Of a stretch of DNA of 6,877 bases, positions 1 to 6,693 are shown one piece after another (within the stretch, counting starts at the first letter, position 1; each line of letters opens with the position of its first letter). The stretch spans positions 1-6,877 of the forward strand of contig CAIMDR010000544.1 of the NCBI GenBank assembly GCA_903839795.1. The letters are read 5' to 3'. This stretch comes from an uncultured Methylococcaceae bacterium (GTDB lineage: Bacteria; Pseudomonadota; Gammaproteobacteria; Methylococcales; Methylomonadaceae). The notes under the pieces were generated by a model that had not been told where the DNA came from, did not search any database, and saw only the letters and a program-made list of their open reading frames with translations. Both the position numbers and the translations under genes were made by a program.

Positions 1-2260
1 AAGAACGAGAGGGTGCAGGGCGAGCTTCACTTTGTATGTCGGCTATGCTTTCACTTCCGCCACCGTTTGAATCCCCTTCACCGTCATTTGAATCCCCGTC
101 ACCATCATTTTTTTTGTAGTTGGGATTGCGGGGTCTTCTACGGTTTGGGCCTCTTCTGCTGGTACTTTTTCTGGCGGCTTGCCTGGCTTGTTCTTCAGGC
201 GATGCAGAGCCTTCAGGCGAAAGTATTATGGCTTCAGTGACTACGGCTTCGTTAGTTGCAACGGGTTGATTTTTGACCAGTTCTACCGTCTCATCAGTCA
301 TAGTGTTGACGGGTGCAAGATTACGCCTTACGTTACGTCCAGGCCCCCGAATATTACGGTTTGGTTTCGGTTCTTTATTTTCTTTGTTGTCCTTGTTTTG
401 TTCCTGCTTGGTGTCTTGCTCTTTTGGAGCGCGAGGCGGACGTGGTTCCTGTGATTTTGAACCTTGATTTCTGCCTCCTCGTCTGTTGTTTCGACCTCGG
501 CTCGGTTGGCTGTCATCAGTTGACCTGACTTTTTCAACAACAGGCGCAGGTGCGGGTGCAGCTACCACCACTTCAGGCTCTGCACTGGGGCCTATCAGTT
601 TATCCCAGAAACGTTTAATCAGGCTGGCGGCTTCATTTTTAACTTGCACAGGAGCCGGGGAATCATGCATAAATTCCTTGATTGCCGCTTTTTCAATTTT
701 TGGCTTAATTTGCTGGGCAAAATCCGGAATAGTGATGTCTTCTGCTTTTATTTGCAAATAACTGGGCTTATCATCGATAAATTCTTTTTCCTTGATGCGG
801 TCAATGTCATAAGCCGGCGTTTCAAGATGTTTACTCGGCAGAATAATAATGCCCACTTTCAGTCTGGCTTCAATTTGCTCAATGGCGTGACGCTTTTCGT
901 TTAACAGAAAAGTCGCGCATTCAATCGGCAAATGGGCAATAACTTTTTCCGTGCCTTTCTTCATGGCTTCTTCTTCAAGAATCCTTAAGACCGACAAGGC
1001 AACCGATTCAACATTACGAATAGTGCCTTGACCTTTGCAACGCGGACACGGTAATTGCGTAGAATCACCCAGAGACGGGCGCATTCTTTGTCTGGACATT
1101 TCCAGCAAGCCAAAACGCGAGATGCGGCTGGTTTGAATACGGGCCCGATCAATTTTAAGCGCGTCACGCAGATGGTTTTCAACCGTCCGTTGATTTTTGT
1201 TGGACAGCATATCGATAAAGTCGATAACAAACAAACCACCCAAATCACGTAACCGCAGTTGACGGGCAATTTCGTCGCACGCTTCCAGGTTGGTATTGAG
1301 CGCCGTTTCTTCAATGTCACTGCCTTTGGTGGCGCGTGCAGAGTTTATGTCAACTGACGTTAAGGCTTCGGTATGATCAATAACCAATGACCCGCCAGAA
1401 GGCAGTGACACTTCACGGCAATAAGCCACTTCAATTTGAGATTCAATCTGATAACGGCTAAATAAAGGCACCGCGTCTTGATACAGCTTGGCTTTTGGCA
1501 AGAAATGCGGCATCACTTCTTTAAGGAAGTCTTGTACCAGTCTGAATGAATCTTCGTTATCGATCAAAATTTCATCGATATTGCCGCGCAAATGGTCACG
1601 CAAGGCTCTGATAATGACGTTGCTTTCCTGAAACACCAAAAAGGGTGCTTTCTGCTCAGTGGACGAGCGCTCAATAGCTTCCCACAGTTGTAGCAGATAG
1701 TTTAAATCCCATTGCAGCTCTTCGGCATTTTTGCCACAGCCAGCCGTTCTGACGATCAGACCCATGCTGTCAGGAATCTCAAGCGAAGCCATGACTTCAC
1801 GCAAATCACTGCGGGTTTCGCCTTCTATGCGTCTTGATATGCCACCCGCCTTGGGATTATTAGGCATTAATACCAAATAAGTACCAGCCAGGCTGATATA
1901 GGTGGTTAAAGCTGCGCCTTTATTGCCGCGTTCTTCTTTTTCAATTTGAACAATAATTTCCTGACCTTCCTTGATCATGTCTTTTATAGCGGGTCGGCGA
2001 CCTTCTTCGGCACCTTCCTGAAGTTGTCGATAGAGCGGTGAAATTTCCTTAAAAGGTAAAAAGCCGTGTTTTTCAGCGCCGTAATTTATAAAGGCGGCTT
2101 CCAGACTAGGCTCTACGCGGGTGATGATACCTTTGTATATGTTGGACTTTTTTTGTTCTTTTGAAGGGACTTCTATGTCAAAATCATAAAGTTTTTGACC
2201 GTCTACCAAAGCGACTCGCAGTTCTTCAGCCTGCGTAGCGTTGATAAGCATTCTTTTCAT
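1..2260 (-). CDS. rne: Ribonuclease E, N-terminal 753 residues (3' end beyond the window)
   Basis: RNase E is the essential endoribonuclease that starts mRNA decay and matures rRNA and tRNA; it also scaffolds the degradosome at the inner membrane. The protein begins [10 protein letters not shown]. An S1 RNA-binding region is expected at about residues 36-118. The catalytic signature [16 protein letters not shown] holds D304 and N306, and VIDFIDM holds D347; these match E. coli D303, N305 and D346. The zinc-link CPRC supplies C405 and C408. After residue ~530 comes a low-complexity scaffold. It contains an amphipathic stretch (about 544-556, [12 protein letters not shown]) that could be the membrane-targeting helix, and Arg-rich RNA-binding blocks at about 588-597, 634-647 and 697-717. 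I read the frame codon by codon from the start to the window edge and found no stop; E. coli RNase E has 1061 residues, so roughly 300 may be missing. Start choice is supported by AAGGA at 2267-2271, 6 nt upstream. It is divergent from rluC. Confidence 0.98.
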   Translation of the reverse strand, partial: MKRMLINATQAEELRVALVDGQKLYDFDIEVPSKEQKKSNIYKGIITRVEPSLEAAFINYGAEKHGFLPFKEISPLYRQLQEGAEEGRRPAIKDMIKEGQEIIVQIEKEERGNKGAALTTYISLAGTYLVLMPNNPKAGGISRRIEGETRSDLREVMASLEIPDSMGLIVRTAGCGKNAEELQWDLNYLLQLWEAIERSSTEQKAPFLVFQESNVIIRALRDHLRGNIDEILIDNEDSFRLVQDFLKEVMPHFLPKAKLYQDAVPLFSRYQIESQIEVAYCREVSLPSGGSLVIDHTEALTSVDINSARATKGSDIEETALNTNLEACDEIARQLRLRDLGGLFVIDFIDMLSNKNQRTVENHLRDALKIDRARIQTSRISRFGLLEMSRQRMRPSLGDSTQLPCPRCKGQGTIRNVESVALSVLRILEEEAMKKGTEKVIAHLPIECATFLLNEKRHAIEQIEARLKVGIIILPSKHLETPAYDIDRIKEKEFIDDKPSYLQIKAEDITIPDFAQQIKPKIEKAAIKEFMHDSPAPVQVKNEAASLIKRFWDKLIGPSAEPEVVVAAPAPAPVVEKVRSTDDSQPSRGRNNRRGGRNQGSKSQEPRPPRAPKEQDTKQEQNKDNKENKEPKPNRNIRGPGRNVRRNLAPVNTMTDETVELVKNQPVATNEAVVTEAIILSPEGSASPEEQARQAARKSTSRRGPNRRRPRNPNYKKNDGDGDSNDGEGDSNGGGSESIADIQSEARPAPSRS
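65..106 (-). repeat. Two 21-bp tandem repeats inside rne
   Basis: Two adjacent 21-bp units, identical at 18 of 21 positions, encode DGDGDSN and DGEGDSN (residues 719-732 of RNase E). They lie directly after the last visible Arg-rich block, so a basic RNA-binding segment is followed by an acidic, flexible Gly/Asp linker. In-frame units like this can expand or contract by slippage without breaking the gene. Confidence 0.75.
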
Positions 2261-2311
2261 TTGGTATCCTTGTAGTTTCCTGCTCCATTGTCAGAGTTTA
2301 CTCAATTAGAC

Positions 2312-2376
2312 TGGTTTTGGTCATCGCATCATTGTGTGTCAATACAAACATGAAGCGATAGATCCAAAAAAAACCA
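2312..2376 (-). promoter_or_regulatory. Imperfect hairpin in the rne 5' leader
   Basis: The arm at 2312-2327 (TGGTTTTGG then TCATCGC) is complementary, with small internal bulges, to the arm at 2355-2376 (GCGAT, then CCAAAA...ACCA). In the rne transcript this would form a stem ending about 50 nt before the start codon. E. coli rne has a 361-nt leader whose hairpins let RNase E control its own mRNA stability; a similar role here is inference from position. A weaker small hairpin lies at 2435-2454 (GACTT/AAGTC). Confidence 0.4.
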
Positions 2377-2526
2377 TCAGCTTCGTTATTACGGTCTTAT
2401 ATTCCGTCATCTGCGCATTATTGTCGTTATTTAAGACTTACAACCGGTAAAGTCATAGGGTTAGCGCGGACAGATGCCAAGTTAATATTTATTTTTAGTC
2501 TTTGGTGGTAAATTCTGTTTTAAACA

Positions 2527-2568
2527 GGGTTTAAAAAAATCGTTCGTCTAGGGTCGAACGATGAACCC
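2527..2568 (-). terminator. Terminator-like hairpin (possible attenuator) in the rne leader
   Basis: A perfect 8-bp stem (ATCGTTCG at 2539-2546 with CGAACGAT at 2555-2562) encloses an 8-nt loop. Read on the minus strand, the stem is followed at once by seven T (2533-2539, overlapping the stem end), as in an intrinsic terminator. An outer GGGTT/AACCC pairing (2527-2531 with 2564-2568) could instead extend it into one longer leader hairpin. It lies between the proposed rne promoter and the rne start, so it would act as an attenuator or leader structure. The stem is short and only half G+C, so termination may be partial. Confidence 0.45.
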
Positions 2569-2618
2569 GAAAATCGTATAATGAAAGGCTAACGACACAT
2601 TGTGAGTTTTAACTTTCA

Positions 2619-2667
2619 TTAAGTTGCTCCACGCCGGTTTTTTTTATTGAAATCGGCGAAGCATTAA
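2619..2667 (-). promoter_or_regulatory. Long interrupted hairpin near the 5' end of the rne leader
   Basis: Three blocks pair in order: TTAA (2619-2622 with 2664-2667), TGCT/AGCA (2625-2628 with 2660-2663) and CGCCG/CGGCG (2632-2636 with 2654-2658). That makes 13 base pairs with small bulges around an A/T-rich loop. It sits in the first ~70 nt of the leader if transcription starts near 2686. It could protect the 5' end or be an RNase E autoregulatory element; nothing seen decides this. Confidence 0.4.
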
Positions 2668-2692
2668 GTATGTTCTTTATAAAAACTTGCCT

Positions 2693-2721
2693 AATATAAC
2701 AACCTTATCGTCTCACATCAA
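2693..2721 (-). promoter_or_regulatory. Candidate sigma-70 promoter for rne
   Basis: On the minus strand, TTGATG (2716-2721) is followed after exactly 17 bp by TATATT (2693-2698), matching the consensus at 4 of 6 and 5 of 6 positions. Transcription would start near 2686 and give a leader of about 430 nt, comparable with the long rne leader of E. coli. The match was made by eye only. Confidence 0.5.
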
Positions 2722-2749
2722 TTTTAAAGAATCAATTATCTCCGGATAC

Positions 2750-2758
2750 TGGTATTAT
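2750..2758 (+). promoter_or_regulatory. Extended -10 promoter for the rluC operon
   Basis: TGGTATTAT fits the extended -10 pattern TGn followed by a 5-of-6 match to TATAAT; no good -35 box is seen at 16-18 bp. The usual distance to the start site places transcription initiation at about 2764-2766, on or next to the rluC ATG at 2766. No Shine-Dalgarno sequence is present there, so the transcript may be leaderless. Confidence 0.45.
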
Positions 2759-2765
2759 TTGCCTA

Positions 2766-3722
2766 ATGAGTATAGAAGAAAACACGTTACCCCATGTTGT
2801 ATATGTCGAAATTACTGAAGACAATTGCGATCAACGATTAGACAATTTTTTAATTGCCCGCTTAAAAGGAGTCCCTAAAAGCCGTATTTATCGCATTGTA
2901 AGAAAAGGCGAAGTCAGGGTTAACAAAGGCCGCGTCGATGTTAAATACCGACTGGCTGCCGGTGACATAGTCAGAATTCCTCCGGTCAGGGTGGCAGAAC
3001 GCAGCGAAGAACTTTATGTTCCTCAAGGCTTGCAAGCAGCACTGCAACAAGGCATTTTATTTGAAGATGACGGCTTTATGGTCATCAATAAACCGGCGGG
3101 CTTTGCTGTGCACGGTGGCAGTGGTGTCAGTTCCGGCATTATTGAAGGACTTAGACTGATCAGACCCGAAGCACGGTTTTTGGAACTGGTGCATCGACTT
3201 GATAAAGATACCTCCGGTTGCCTGTTAATCGCTAAAAAACGCAGTGCCTTGCGTCAATTACAAGAGTTTTTTAGAAATAGCGAGATTCACAAGACTTATC
3301 ACGCCTTACTTGCAGGACAGTGGGGCAGAAAAAAACTGATAGTGACAGCGCCTTTGTTAAAAAATGTCAGTAAAGGCGGCGAGCGTATGGTGATAATCAG
3401 TCAAGCCGGAAAGTCGGCTGAAACACTCTTCACCCGCTTAAAGACCTTTCGTAACGCAACCTTGGTAGAAGCATCCCCAAAAACCGGACGCACGCACCAG
3501 ATCAGGGTTCATGCTGCCAGCTTGGGTCATCCTATTGTTGGCGATGATCGTTATGGCGTGGATGAAGTTAACAAAACGTTTAAAAACAAAGGCTATAAGC
3601 GCATGTTTCTCCATGCGAAAACATTAAAATTCAAGCACCCGGTTACCGGTGAGCCCATGTCTATTTCAGCCCCCTTACCTCCTCAACTGGAAACGTTGTT
3701 AACTAATGAAGAACCGGTTTGA
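2766..3722 (+). CDS. rluC: 23S rRNA pseudouridine synthase RluC (RluA family)
   Basis: RluC converts uridines of 23S rRNA to pseudouridine; in E. coli these are U955, U2504 and U2580, the last two near the peptidyl-transferase centre. The 318-residue product matches the length of E. coli RluC (319). An S4 RNA-binding domain covers about residues 20-75, with GVPKSRIYRIVRKGEVRVNKGR close to the E. coli sequence. The catalytic domain contains INKPAGFAVHGGSG (107-120) and the RluA-family signature HRLDKDTSG (143-151), in which D146 is the catalytic aspartate. GRTHQIRVHA, further on, is another family motif. Divergent linkage to rne supports RluC rather than RluA, RluD or TruC. The ATG gives an N-terminus of the right length, no alternative start lies in frame just upstream, and no ribosome binding site is seen. 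Its end overlaps the next gene by 17 nt. Confidence 0.96.
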   Translation: MSIEENTLPHVVYVEITEDNCDQRLDNFLIARLKGVPKSRIYRIVRKGEVRVNKGRVDVKYRLAAGDIVRIPPVRVAERSEELYVPQGLQAALQQGILFEDDGFMVINKPAGFAVHGGSGVSSGIIEGLRLIRPEARFLELVHRLDKDTSGCLLIAKKRSALRQLQEFFRNSEIHKTYHALLAGQWGRKKLIVTAPLLKNVSKGGERMVIISQAGKSAETLFTRLKTFRNATLVEASPKTGRTHQIRVHAASLGHPIVGDDRYGVDEVNKTFKNKGYKRMFLHAKTLKFKHPVTGEPMSISAPLPPQLETLLTNEEPV

Positions 3723-4353
3723 TTTAATTATTTTTGATTGGGACGGCACCTTGATTGATTCGATAGACTGGATTGCAAGTTGCCTGCAACAGGCGGCTGT
3801 TCAATGTGGCATCGCTGTTCCTGAGACTCAGGCGGCAAAAGATGTCATTGGTTTAAGCATCAACAACGCCATGCAGACGCTATTTCCTGAAATAGATCCG
3901 CTCACACAAGCGCAATTGGTGGCTTGTTACAGCCAGCAATATAACTCAAAACAAATCAGTGCTGACGATTTGTTTCCCGGGGTTTATGCCATGTTGGTCG
4001 AATTGAAGGAAAGCGGTTATCAACTTGCCGTTGCTACCGGCAAAACCAGAGTCGGCCTGCAAAAAGCCTTAAAGGCAACAGGAACAGAAGAGTTGTTTTG
4101 TGTCACCCGCTGCGCTGATGAAACCGCCTCCAAACCAGACCCAAAAATGTTGCTTGAGATTATTCAGCATACCCAAGCCGCAAAAGAGCGGACATTAATG
4201 ATCGGTGATTCCATTCATGACTTGCAAATGGCGCTCAATGCCCCTATTTCTGCCATTGCGGTGTCTTGTGGCGCAAACTCGGCAGAGCTTTTACAACAAT
4301 ACCATCCGTTACTGTGCTTGCAACAGCCAACTGAATTACTGAACATTATTTAA
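3706..4353 (+). CDS. HAD-superfamily (subfamily IA) phosphatase
   Basis: A 215-residue cytoplasmic hydrolase of the haloacid dehalogenase superfamily, resembling phosphoglycolate phosphatase (Gph) and beta-phosphoglucomutase relatives. All four HAD motifs are intact: DWDGT with nucleophile D11 and acid/base D13; VATGKT with T111; KPDP with K143; and IGDSIHD with D168 and D172 for the magnesium ion. A helical cap domain fills about residues 18-85. The substrate cannot be told from sequence. The start codon lies inside the end of rluC (17-nt overlap) without a clear Shine-Dalgarno sequence, which suggests translational coupling. In Pseudomonas a HAD gene occupies the same place between rluC and sppA, so the linkage is old, although its functional meaning is unclear. 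Confidence 0.93.
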   Translation: MKNRFDLIIFDWDGTLIDSIDWIASCLQQAAVQCGIAVPETQAAKDVIGLSINNAMQTLFPEIDPLTQAQLVACYSQQYNSKQISADDLFPGVYAMLVELKESGYQLAVATGKTRVGLQKALKATGTEELFCVTRCADETASKPDPKMLLEIIQHTQAAKERTLMIGDSIHDLQMALNAPISAIAVSCGANSAELLQQYHPLLCLQQPTELLNII

Positions 4354-4365
4354 GGTTAAAAAGTC

Positions 4366-5328
4366 ATGGAAAATCAACAAAACAAGCCCGACCAAGAAGC
4401 CGGGTGGGAACGTAAAATCATTGAAAAACTGGCTTTAGCGGCGGTAACAGAACAAACAAGAGCCAGGCGTTGGGGCGTTTTCTTTAAGTCATTAATTTTT
4501 ATTTACTTGTTTGCCGTTTTTGGCATGGCGATTTATCCAAAAATTAAACAGAATATTGGCGTTGACAGTAAATATCATACCGCCGTCATTGATGTGGTGG
4601 GTGTTATTGCTGAAGATAAAGATGCCAATGCCGCCGATATTATTGAAAGCTTAAGGGACGCGGTAAAAGACCCCCATACCAAAGGTATTATTCTGCATTC
4701 AAATTCGCCGGGTGGCAGTCCTGTACAATCGGCTTATGTTTATGAAGAAATCAGAAAAATAAAAAAAGAACGTCCTGATTTGCCGGTTTATGCCGTCGTT
4801 AGCGATATGTGCGCCTCGGGTTGTTATTATATTGCCTCGGCCAGCGACAAAATTTTTGTTAATCAGTCCAGTCTTATTGGTTCCATTGGCGTACTGATGG
4901 ATGGTTTTGGTTTTGTTGACATCATGCAAAAAATGGGTGTGGAGCGCAGGCTTTTAACCGCTGGCGCACACAAAGCCATGCTGGACCCTTTTTCGCCGCC
5001 CAAAGAAGATGAAACAAAATATATGCAGGGCTTGCTGGATGAAGTGCATCAACAATTTATCAGCGCGGTTAAAGCAGGACGCGGCGATAGACTAAAAGAA
5101 ACACCTGACATGTTTTCCGGTCTGGTTTGGACCGGTGAAGCCGGCGTTAAAATCGGCGTTGCCGATGGCTTTGGCAATGATGATTATGTCGCCAAAGAGG
5201 TTATTGGCGCGGAAACGTTAGTTGATTTTACCCAGCAAGGCAGTGTACTTGAAAAAATATCCGGTAAGCTGGGTGCCTCTTTTGGTCATGCCATCGGTAG
5301 CTTGATTCAGAGCCCGTCATTAAGATAA
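4366..5328 (+). CDS. sppA: Signal peptide peptidase SppA, short form (peptidase S49)
   Basis: A membrane-bound serine protease that degrades signal peptides left after secretion and possibly misfolded envelope proteins. The 320-residue length is that of the single-domain type (Bacillus-like), not the double-length E. coli enzyme. A charged N-terminus is followed by one membrane segment (about residues 36-57, WGVFFKSLIFIYLFAVFGMA), so the catalytic domain should face the periplasm. The S49 fold shows NSPGGS (113-118), the nucleophile S151 in CASGCYYIAS, SSLIGSIGV (168-176) and the general base K203 in AGAHKAMLDPFSPP. The Ser-Lys spacing of 52 equals that of B. subtilis SppA (Ser147/Lys199). 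It starts 12 nt after the HAD gene; AAGG at 4352-4355 is a weak, rather distant ribosome binding site. It probably ends the rluC operon, although no clear terminator follows. Confidence 0.94.
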   Translation: MENQQNKPDQEAGWERKIIEKLALAAVTEQTRARRWGVFFKSLIFIYLFAVFGMAIYPKIKQNIGVDSKYHTAVIDVVGVIAEDKDANAADIIESLRDAVKDPHTKGIILHSNSPGGSPVQSAYVYEEIRKIKKERPDLPVYAVVSDMCASGCYYIASASDKIFVNQSSLIGSIGVLMDGFGFVDIMQKMGVERRLLTAGAHKAMLDPFSPPKEDETKYMQGLLDEVHQQFISAVKAGRGDRLKETPDMFSGLVWTGEAGVKIGVADGFGNDDYVAKEVIGAETLVDFTQQGSVLEKISGKLGASFGHAIGSLIQSPSLR

Positions 5329-5623
5329 ACGTTAAAATCATCACTATTTAGTCCCTCTTTGAAAAAGACGACTGCATGGATGCAGGAGGTAGGGCAACGC
5401 ATGGAGCAGTTGCCGAGGGGTTAATGGCAAGCCACTCCGAGAGCGTGTTGATTTTTAGTTGGAACTGACTGGCAGTTTACGGCTACAACCTGCCTGCCAT
5501 TTAAGCTCAAGTAACGACAGCAACAAACCTGAACGCGACCACTCAGCAACCACCCAAGATGTTTCAAATAACGGGCGTTATGTAAAAACAGGGTTAAAAT
5601 TAATGGGCAATGATTCCCGTTTT
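5329..5623. repeat. Non-coding, palindrome-rich spacer after sppA
   Basis: No convincing gene is seen here. The stretch holds closely packed small palindromes: CTGCAT/ATGCAG with a 2-nt spacer (5372-5385), GGCAAC/GTTGCC (5393-5398 with 5409-5414), TGGC/GCCA (5425-5434), and GGCAG/CTGCC (5471-5475 with 5490-5494). Such density is typical of dispersed intergenic repeats or small non-autonomous mobile elements. The two open frames across it (5421-5666 minus, 5459-5641 plus) show no domain, no ribosome binding site and odd composition. Copy number in the genome cannot be judged from one window. Confidence 0.4.
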
Positions 5624-5651
5624 GTAGGTAGTTGGTTATAATGCTACTTAC
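5624..5651 (+). promoter_or_regulatory. Promoter and probable operator of the toxin-antitoxin operon
   Basis: A perfect TATAAT box (5637-5642) is centred within an inverted repeat GTAGGTAG (5624-5631) / CTACTTAC (5644-5651), complementary at 7 of 8 positions. The -35 region is poor (TTCCCG at 5614-5619). Transcription should begin near 5650, about 30 nt before the antitoxin start. A dyad covering the -10 box is the usual layout for an operon repressed by its own antitoxin or toxin-antitoxin complex. Confidence 0.6.
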
Positions 5652-5678
5652 TAACAGGCACGCCAAAAGGTGAATAAC

Positions 5679-6140
5679 ATGGCAACATCAACGAATACGA
5701 TCGATCATGCCACGCTGGAACATTTGGTTGAAGCGGGGGCGGTGCGCGGGGCTAACATTATTGGCCAGCCCGGCGGCTGGGGCGTAGTCATCCAGTACGG
5801 CATGACCGAACGTACACTGGCGGCCAAGCGGGGAGCGGTGCGGATCTTCCGCAAATTTGAAACCCTGGTCGGCTATCTAAAAGGCATTGGCATTACCCGC
5901 TACCAGGTCGATGCCAGCCACTTCGACCCCGTGGCGCATAAAACCGAGCGCACGCGCGTGGATGCTGCCGAACGGATGAAGAACGCTCACCAAGCTGCCG
6001 CTTACACAATCTGGCTGACGCAACAGGTTCAGGAGGCCATTGACGATCCCAGGCCGAGTGTGCCACATACACAAGCTCTGGATGACTGGGCTATTGAGCG
6101 TGCCGCATTGCTTTTGCAAGCTGAAAATATAAGGGGCTGA
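5679..6140 (+). CDS. Antitoxin with N-terminal extra domain and C-terminal PaaA2-like toxin-binding segment
   Basis: A 153-residue protein encoded directly upstream of a ParE-type toxin. The C-terminal part (about residues 104-145) contains WLTQQVQEAIDDPRPSVPH, then helix-forming AIERAALL. This follows the pattern W-L-x3-V-x5-DPRP-x2-PH of PaaA2-type antitoxins, which are largely disordered until they wrap around ParE2. The N-terminal ~90 residues (GAVRGANIIGQPGGWGVVIQ, then GMTERTLAAKRGAVRIFRKF and YLKGIGI) form a separate, partly beta-rich domain. I recall similar proteins being labelled ParC-family or hypothetical, from memory only. In paaR2-paaA2-parE2 a separate PaaR2 regulator exists, so this domain may supply the DNA-binding function here (inference). 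I chose ATG 5679 because AAAAGG (5665-5670) lies 8 nt upstream; the GTG at 5670 falls on that site. High GC suggests transfer. Confidence 0.8.
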   Translation: MATSTNTIDHATLEHLVEAGAVRGANIIGQPGGWGVVIQYGMTERTLAAKRGAVRIFRKFETLVGYLKGIGITRYQVDASHFDPVAHKTERTRVDAAERMKNAHQAAAYTIWLTQQVQEAIDDPRPSVPHTQALDDWAIERAALLLQAENIRG

Positions 6141-6412
6141 TGGTGCCGCTTTGGAAACCTGCCGCCATTGACGACCGCCGGCGCATTATTGCCTATATTG
6201 CTCAGGACAAGCCACGGGCAGCGATCGAACTGGGTGACCTGCTGATGGAAAAAGCCGGTCTACTGGACAGCTATCCCTTGCTGGGACTGGTGGGGCGGGT
6301 AACAGGCACCCGTGAACTAACGGTACATCCGCATTATCTGCTGATTTACCGGCTGGTCGGCGCTACCGTTGAAGTGCTGCGCGTTAAACATACGGCACAA
6401 CAATGGCCCTGA
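6140..6412 (+). CDS. ParE/RelE-superfamily toxin
   Basis: A 90-residue toxin of the ParE branch of the RelE fold. Members poison DNA gyrase (ParE) or cleave ribosome-bound mRNA (RelE). The sequence follows the ParE pattern throughout: W5-x2-A at the start, a long helical hairpin with IIAYIAQDKPRAA (16-28) and DLLMEKAGLL, then the strand region GRVTGTRELTVHPHYLLIYR (52-71) and the terminal LRVKHTAQQWP (80-90). The gyrase-type assignment rests on resemblance to ParE2-like proteins; the target is unproven. Its ATG overlaps the antitoxin stop by one base (TGATG), with AAGGGG at 6131-6136. The spacing to ATG 6140 is only 3 nt, so the adjacent GTG at 6143 is a possible true start. Antitoxin-first order and overlap imply coupled translation. 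GC-rich like its partner, and apparently complete. Confidence 0.9.
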   Translation: MVPLWKPAAIDDRRRIIAYIAQDKPRAAIELGDLLMEKAGLLDSYPLLGLVGRVTGTRELTVHPHYLLIYRLVGATVEVLRVKHTAQQWP

Positions 6413-6663
6413 TTTAGGCGGTTAAATGCGGTAAAAATGATTGCTTGGCGTTTTGTCTACGGGCCTGAAGCCAAGTAGGTCAAGCACATGCTTTTCGTGA
6501 CCGACATTTTCGCGTTAAAACGCACGAATGGCATTGAAGAAATCTCTCGATATTCTGATTTTGACCGTTGAATGTTGGGCAACGAAAAGATGTTGCCCAA
6601 CATGACTATCAAGCCATAGGTTATTGGCAGTCCAATGGTAAGTTGCTGTCAAATGACTTTCTA
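6413..6663. other. Non-coding spacer after the toxin gene
   Basis: No convincing gene is seen. Small inverted repeats include CTTGGC/GCCAAG (6444-6449 with 6470-6475), GGTCA/TGACC (6478-6482 with 6498-6502) and GCGTT/AACGC (6512-6523), besides the large hairpin described separately. None is followed by a T-run, so no clear terminator for the toxin operon can be named. A 27-codon open frame at 6488-6571 lacks a ribosome binding site. Confidence 0.4.
6572..6603. repeat. Perfect 12-bp inverted repeat (REP-like hairpin)
   Basis: ATGTTGGGCAAC (6572-6583) and GTTGCCCAACAT (6592-6603) are perfectly complementary around an 8-nt spacer. No T-run follows on the plus strand and no A-run precedes it on the left, so it does not look like an ordinary intrinsic terminator. 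A dispersed palindromic repeat is more likely, although a Rho-independent role or a transcript-protecting stem cannot be excluded. Confidence 0.6.
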
Positions 6664-6664
6664 T

Positions 6665-6685
6665 TGCTATCATTTTTTGATAGCA
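6665..6685 (+). promoter_or_regulatory. Perfect 8-bp dyad upstream of the hicA remnant, probable operator
   Basis: TGCTATCA (6665-6672) and TGATAGCA (6678-6685) flank five T. The dyad ends 8 nt before the ATG of the HicA-like frame. TGATAGCAT (6678-6686) could serve as a weak extended -10 element, so a repressor bound here would block transcription. HicAB-type systems usually repress their own promoter through such dyads; the assignment is by position. Confidence 0.45.
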
Positions 6686-6693
6686 TTTAACCC

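Noticed and set aside
13..904. Several plus-strand open frames opposite rne
   Set aside because: They lie antisense to the confirmed RNase E reading frame, have low-complexity composition and show no family signature.
985..1320. Minus-strand open frame of 111 codons within rne
   Set aside because: It is out of frame with RNase E. The true frame here encodes the catalytic aspartates and the CPRC zinc-link, so this is a shadow.
1..2260. Possible frameshift or early stop in rne
   Set aside because: Reading the minus strand in the frame of ATG 2260 gives no stop down to base 2 and continuous similarity through the catalytic half.
5337..5400. Intrinsic terminator for the rluC-HAD-sppA operon
   Set aside because: The hairpins after sppA are not followed by a T-run, so no terminator can be supported.
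5459..5641. Plus-strand 60-codon open frame
   Set aside because: No ribosome binding site, no domain, and it ends over the -10 box of the next operon.
5421..5666. Minus-strand 81-codon open frame after sppA
   Set aside because: It runs through palindromic DNA and the toxin-antitoxin promoter, has no ribosome binding site and no recognisable domain.
5670..5678. GTG 5670 as the antitoxin start
   Set aside because: The GTG overlaps the AAAAGG ribosome binding site, which is properly spaced for ATG 5679.
6488..6571. 27-codon frame beginning MLFVTDIFALKR
   Set aside because: The sequence looks protein-like, but it is very short, has no ribosome binding site and matches no family I know.
6575..6601. 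Integron attC site (GTTGGGC and GCCCAAC fit the core-site patterns)
   Set aside because: The cores are in the opposite order to an attC site and only about 13 bp apart, and no integrase is visible. A simple palindrome explains the match.
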